In this document: positions 58,904-64,000 of the stretch, one piece after another
How the letters are laid out: each line of letters begins with the position of its first letter
Position numbering within the stretch: position 1 is the stretch's first letter
Source of the DNA: Helichrysum umbraculigerum
Lineage: Eukaryota > Streptophyta > Magnoliopsida > Asterales > Asteraceae
Length of the DNA stretch: 64,000 nt
Reading direction: 5' to 3'
NCBI GenBank assembly: GCA_949592205.1
Contig: CATIUR010000003.1
Location: forward strand, 20,613,501-20,677,500
Position numbers and translations under genes: made by a program
Notes under the pieces: model-generated
Seen by the model: only the letters and a program-made list of their open reading frames with translations
The model's database searches: none
Told to the model about the DNA's origin: nothing

Positions 58904-59284
58904 TTAGGTCGAAACCCGAGATGGTGAGCCGTGGCGGTGGTGAAACCCGTGGCCGAACACGGAATTGAACGGTGAGAAGAGATGATGAGGAGTGGCGGTT
59001 GTTATGGCTGCGGTCGCGACGGAGGGTGGTAGGGTGGTGGTGGTGCGCCGGAGGGTGTGGTGGTGTGAATTTTCGGTTATCCGGCTACAAGGGGGGGGGT
59101 GGTGGGGTTTTGGTCGGGGTGATGGTGGTGGCACGACCTACGATGGTGGACGCGGATCGTAAATCGCAAATCTTGCGATTTACGATGGTGGTTGGATGGA
59201 TCGAGGTGTGTACGGAGGGGGAAGAACATAAGAGGGTTAGGGATGAATGAGCCGAGGAGTTAGTGATATATTGAAACTTTTTTG
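58904..59284 (-). promoter_or_regulatory. MULE transposase 5' UTR and promoter region
   Basis: On the minus strand a TATA-like ATATATC lies near 59266-59272, just inside the right TIR. It is followed by a C/A-rich leader (58910-59110, GGTGG-rich on the plus strand) up to the proposed ATG at 58903. A TIR-like word (AAATCGCAAATCTTGCGATT) lies at about 59160-59179. Short apparent proteins here look like translated low-complexity leader. Confidence 0.45.
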
Positions 59285-59609
59285 GGAGGTGGCAAATCGC
59301 AAATCCGGACCAATTTTTGCGAACCCGTTCACGTGGCCACGGTGACAAGGTACTCGAGCTGTTTATAAGCCATAGCAAAAACCCTGCACCATATGCAAAT
59401 CGCAAACGGCAAATTTTTTTTTGCGATTTGCCATCGCACGCAAACCTCGCTAACGACTCGGCCACGTGAACGGGATCGCAAAATGCAAACTCGGGATCGC
59501 AAAAACAAATTTGCTTTTGCGATTTCTAGGGGCATATCGTCACTTTTATTTCCGGAAGGGCAAAACCATATATTTCCAAAAAAAAAAAGGGCATTTTGTT
59601 TAATTTCCC
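59285..59609. repeat. MULE right terminal inverted repeat
   Basis: Inverted copy of 16013-16340. The 28-bp palindrome (59496-59523) has one mismatch here, and both CACGTG words are kept. It ends CATTTTGTTTAATTTCCC at 59609. Confidence 0.92.
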
Positions 59610-59618
59610 TAATTTATA
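59610..59618. repeat. MULE target-site duplication, right copy
   Basis: TAATTTATA, matching 16004-16012 at eight of nine bases. Confidence 0.85.
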
Positions 59619-60659
59619 AGGGGTATTTATGTGATTTATTATTTCATAAGCTATGTGTTTATTTTAAAAGCAACTTCTAATAGTTTTTTTTTTCCTAGAG
59701 TTTATTTTTCAATATATACTTAAATTTTTGTATACCAAATAATGCTTGAAGCTTGAGTTTATAGAAAAATAAGCTTAAACTCTCATAAGTTCCATTAAGC
59801 TAGAAAAATTAAGTGTACATTCCAACAAATTATTGTAACTATTGGCTAAGGGAGTTATCTACAACACAAAAATTGATGTTTACACTACAATGCAAGTATT
59901 AAAACACACAGTACAAGTATATTATATCTTGTGGTGTATGGATCAAATTGTGGGTTGTAAATATCATGACCAATTGGCTAAGGATATATACGGAGTACAT
60001 TTTAATATATGAGAAACAATACATAAATACCCCTTATAATATGAAAGTTTCTTATTTGGTTAATAATTGTTTAATCCTCAAAATTATACTTTTTTTCGTT
60101 TTAACCACTCAAGTTTTTTTCGAAATGATTTAATACTCTAAGTTTTAAAATTTTGGTAGTTTAATCCTCCAAGCTCCTTATACTTTAAAAATTTGATGGT
60201 TTAAACCCCGAAATTTATTTTTTATAATGATTTTGCCCTTTAAAGTTTGTATAGTTTAATCATCTAACTTTTAAAAATTTAATGAATGGTTAAACCAATA
60301 AGTCAATGCAAACTTTAAGGATTAAATCATGAGAAAAAAACTTGAGTGTTTAAAACAAAAAAAAAATTAAACTTTGAAGATTAAACCATTATTAACACAT
60401 ACTTGTATTGTTAGTATAAATGTTTATTTAGTTGTTGAGCTAGCACACATTAATTCGTGTTGTTGACGGTATCTGTTATGTGCTTAATTTGTGCTCATTT
60501 GCGTTTGTGTGAAAGGGATTTCGCTTACATTATACAATTAGTGGCAAATTCGTTTCCAACTAATATTATTTTTATTAATTTTATCTTTGAGTTAATTGCA
60601 TGGTTGGACTCCGTGGTTTACACACAATTGCATTGTCAGTCTATATACTTTGCTGTTTG
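59619..60659. other. Intergenic DNA right of the MULE
   Basis: No gene. From 60050 to 60400 a degenerate ~45-bp motif recurs (GTTTAATCCTC.AA.. followed by TTTTAAAA), in both orientations, suggesting a MITE or degraded tandem repeat. Confidence 0.5.
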
Positions 60660-62773
60660 TGTAACACCCAGTTTTCGGGTCTAGTAGTATTAAATATTTT
60701 CTGTCTGTAAATGATTATTTAAATGTGTCAGAAAATAATTTTGTTGTGCTAGTTGAAAATAAATGGGTAAAAGAGTCAAATAATTTATTGTGACTAATAA
60801 ATTATCAATGGTTTTAATTTTATTTAGTTGACGGTAAAATAAAATAATGGTTCCCCGTAAATGGTTTTTAAGTTCCAGACAATTATAAGTACGGGGAATG
60901 AAATTTAAACACTTGTAGTACACTTTTAAATGTTTGAGTCGGTCTCTTTTATCTAAATACATACGTACGCATCATATTCTATCATATATACATACATAAT
61001 ATGAGAAACCCTAGATTACCCTTTCAATTTCCTTTTCTACCACAAATTGAAGATGGCAAGTTCATCATTTAGCTTCAATAACATGGATTAATCATCTTCT
61101 CATCATCACAAACATCTTGGTAAGTCTTGATTCTTGATGTTCATAAATCTAAAAATTTGGGGTTTTGAGGGTTATTGATTATAATCCGAGATTAAGGCTT
61201 GAAGTTGTTAAATTGAGGTTTATTAAACTCATAAATGATGATATGTAACATGATTCAAGGATTATCTTGTAAATTTAAATTAGGGTTTGTGAAATTGATT
61301 TGTGTTCTTATGATATATGATGAACTTATAATGATTGAGATGAAATTGAGACTTATAACTATGTTAGAATTGTTAGTTGATGTTAGTTTCATGATTATAG
61401 TTGAAACCCTATGTTAGAAATTGTAGAATTGAATCATGATCATGATAAAAGTTGTGGGTTTAGTTGATTAGTCATGAATTATGATTTTAAAGCCTAGAGT
61501 AAGGATGTATAAATGGATAAGTATTGATTCATGATGATGATTAGTTGTGTTCAAGCTAAAATGTGTAAAGTTAATTGAGTGTTTATGGTAGTTATGATAA
61601 TTACGAGGTGTTTTGATGGATTAGTAATAATTATAATAGGTTAAATGATGAAGTGTTGTTAATGATCATAATTTGATAAGTGATGGCGAACTAATGATGT
61701 TAAAGGTGATTATTCATACTCTTGGAATGAATAATGTGAAATGACTATAAGTACTAATATGATTAATGTGTAGTTGAAAAATGATTATAATGATATCTAA
61801 TTCAATAAGTATGAATTTGGTATTGATAATTTGAATTGTTGATGTAAGTATATTTGAATGGTGTTATATACCTTGGAGACATGTAACTAACTTGTATTAT
61901 TCTACTGTATTGTCAGATGTGCAGAAGGCTCAGTGATATTAGACTACTGAGTGGATGCCTGAGGTGGTCGGTGAGTGGATCTCTAATCCTCAGCGTAACT
62001 TGGTTGTAACAAGTTTGGTTACAACAAGTCACGTGTTATTACTTTATTAGTTGCATTGATAACACTGTTGATATGTTGACTAGTTGAATATGTGACTTGT
62101 TGATTACGTGATCACTTGAATTAATTGGCCTTCGGGCATCAGTTGTTAATGAGGCAACGAGTTGTTGAACTGTTGGTTGGGCTAGTTGGTTATCCAAAGT
62201 TTAACACATCTCCTGTGTTAGTTGAAGATAATCACTAGCTATCGGTCTCGTCCGTATGGCCATACGGTTAGGTTGGATAAGTGTTCTTGGGGAGCCACCC
62301 GGGTTTATGGTTATCCCCAGAGCCGCCGATCCTCATTATGGTGTTGTTGATTAGTTGAAATGTTGCATTGTTGAACTGATGCATTGTTGATGTGTTGTAT
62401 TGTGTACTTGCTTGTTTAGTGCTTATTGTTGTACACAAAGTTGTTGAGCTAAGTTAGGCTGTTGATCAGTTATCTGCTCACTTAGCATTATGCTAATCCC
62501 CCACATTATCCCTTCTTGCAGGTTTTGGCTATTATATTGGGTGGGCAAGAAGTTGAACTTGAAGGAATGTTTGACCTTGAGGCGTTACTCTGATAGTGGA
62601 AATTGTATAAAATAATGTTTTAACATGTTTTTATATAACACCTCTATCGAGAAGTTATATTTTTAAAAGGTTGAATTTTATATGTTGATAAAATGGTGTA
62701 AACTATTACTAGTTATTTGGACTTACGCTTCCGATTTATTATATTTAAATGAGTATAAATGAGTGGTGTTATA
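60660..62773 (+). repeat. 5' LTR of the right-hand gypsy element
   Basis: Ends inferred from the TGTAACACCC start and from the position of the primer-binding site. The final dinucleotide is TA rather than CA, so it has drifted. The partner LTR is outside the window. Confidence 0.7.
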
Positions 62774-64000
62774 AGTTGGTATCAGAGCATAGGTTTGGGT
62801 GAATTGAACATTGCAATGTGTTCAATCCCAAATCTATGGTAGTGTCAAGTCAAACATTCCAGGGGTGGGGATTAGTGGTTGTATGAGAAAGTTGTTATTG
62901 AATGTGTACTAACCTATAATCAGTTGCAAGATTGTTGTTTTGGTTGCAGAGATGGAGGAACATGAGGAACCGTCTGGTATTCTCAATGACTCCTCAATAC
63001 TCGTGGGCCTAGATATATCAGGTATTTTCTAATAAGCTTGGTGTATTTAATAAGCTTGAATTGTTTGATTTGCCATGATATGATTATTAGTAGAGTAAAT
63101 TGGATCAAACTGCTATGATTTCTCAGTGATGAATCCTTGATAATAGTTGCTTGTAAATCTGATGAGGAGATACTAAATGAGATGTTTAACATCATAGAAA
63201 GGTGTAATATATTGTTGAATTGAGTAGACACATTATTGAATAAGTTGTAATAGTGCTATGATGTGGAATTAATTGTGTCTACAACATGAAATTAAAATAT
63301 GAAATTGGTTGTATTAATTATTATGTGGGATTACTAGTTATGGTGAAATAATAATTTGGAAGTAATATGATTAGGTGTAGTAAATCTTGGTGAATTGAAT
63401 TAATATGACTCCCTATAGTGAAATGAGATGATGGAATATCTCAATGGAGGTAATTTGGAGTCTTGTTGTTGATTAAATGAGAAAGTGCCCATTGATTGGG
63501 AAGTGTATGTTTGACTCAGAAAAGTCAAAGTTGAATTTAGTAGAGTCCAATTTAAAGTTTGTTATGTTATAAAGTGATGAATATGGCAAGATTTTTATGT
63601 GTTTAATAAGGATCATGATTGTAATTGAATTATGATCTACATACTAAAGGTGGTAAAATAATGAAGTCGAAGTGGTCAACCAAACTTATATGTATTGACA
63701 AGTTGTGAAAAGTCAAAGTGATCATGAAATTGGAAAACTTGTTGTGATTGGTCTAAATATAGTGATTTTAATGTGAATTGGTGCTTTAGAGTTATAGTAT
63801 GCCACTAATGGTGAAAAATAGTTTGTTGGACTTAGAATAGTCAACGTAATGTGAAATGGGTGTCAAATTAGTGAACATATTGGTGGAAACCCAAATGGGT
63901 TGTTAAAGTGCCCAAATGGGTCACTTGATGGTTACAAGGTTAAAATGAGTAGTTGTCTGATTAAGAAGAATGTTAAAGTGACTTTAAGTCATAATGATAG
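60660..64000 (+). mobile_element. Ty3/gypsy element, 5' end only (runs off the window)
   Basis: The LTR spans about 60660 (TGTAACACCCAGTTTTCGG) to 62773 (GAGTGGTGTTATA), 2.1 kb. It is followed by the primer-binding site TGGTATCAGAGCATAGG at 62777. The LTR keeps the CGCTTCCG word near its 3' end shared with the other gypsy LTRs. From 62774 to 64000 no gag frame is recognisable; the only early ATG (62952) gives a short peptide. Either a long leader continues or the gag is degraded. Confidence 0.75.

Larger units (their letters stand above)
16013..59609. mobile_element. Mutator-like element (MULE), enlarged by nested insertions
   Basis: The ends are ~325-bp inverted repeats (16013-16340 and 59285-59609) starting GGGAAATTAAACAAAATG. 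They are flanked by a 9-bp duplication with one mismatch: TAATTTATT at 16004-16012 and TAATTTATA at 59610-59618. Subtracting three insertions and their 5-bp duplications leaves about 6,990 bp, a normal size for an autonomous MULE. It holds two convergent genes: a PB1-like gene on the plus strand near the left end and a DUF1985-transposase gene on the minus strand starting near the right end. Both genes are damaged, so this copy cannot transpose itself. Confidence 0.92.

Noticed and set aside
58904..59465. Pro/His/Thr-rich ORFs near the right MULE end
   Set aside because: They overlap the C/A-rich leader and the TIR itself, in both strands, and show no conserved domain. They are better explained as 5' UTR and terminal repeat.

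Overview
This window is plant nuclear DNA, clearly from a dicot: a spliced nuclear gene for a chloroplast-targeted ClpC chaperone, AT-rich intergenic DNA, and plant-type Ty3/gypsy, Ty1/copia, LINE, hAT and Mutator-like elements. The style of the Athila-like gag and the PB1-like and DUF1985 transposon proteins fits Asteraceae, but that is only an impression.

Layout. Positions 1-7184 are intergenic, with an old LTR-like patch carrying CpG palindromes (344-420), a tiny LINE tail insertion (~2466), a LINE 3' relic (4367-4510) and a hAT-type MITE with an 8-bp target duplication (5073-5865). Positions 7185-12640 (minus strand) hold an intact clpC gene: nine coding exons, 924 codons plus stop, one GC-AG intron and a probable 1.07-kb intron in the 5' UTR. 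A 5'-truncated LINE lies just upstream (13013-15339), followed by MITE-like sequence.

Positions 16013-59609 are one Mutator-like element (MULE) with ~325-bp terminal inverted repeats and a 9-bp target duplication (8/9 match). It has grown from about 7.0 kb to 43.6 kb by nested insertions: a gypsy solo LTR (18671-32586, TSD CCTTA) that itself holds an Athila-like element (21246-32084); a copia-type gag-only element (33611-53635) that itself holds a full-length gypsy element with LTRs identical wherever compared (40054-50198, TSD TTATC); and a second gypsy solo LTR (53656-56309). With the insertions subtracted, the MULE resolves into two convergent genes, as in maize MuDR. On the plus strand is a PB1-like-domain gene (one frameshift). 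On the minus strand is a six-exon, all-phase-0 gene that fuses DUF1985 to a MuDR/MULE transposase with a SWIM finger and zinc knuckle (~911 codons). The transposase is dead: all six in-frame stops sit where tryptophan is expected, and one catalytic Asp reads Asn.

Two of the nested retroelements are non-autonomous and carry unexplained proteins: the Athila-like one has gag-protease followed in frame by a ~457-residue unknown region with three apparent internal repeats and no RT or integrase, and the copia-type one has gag followed by an unknown ORF of about 1,440 codons. The right end (60660-64000) begins another gypsy element whose LTR and primer-binding site are visible but whose genes lie outside the window.
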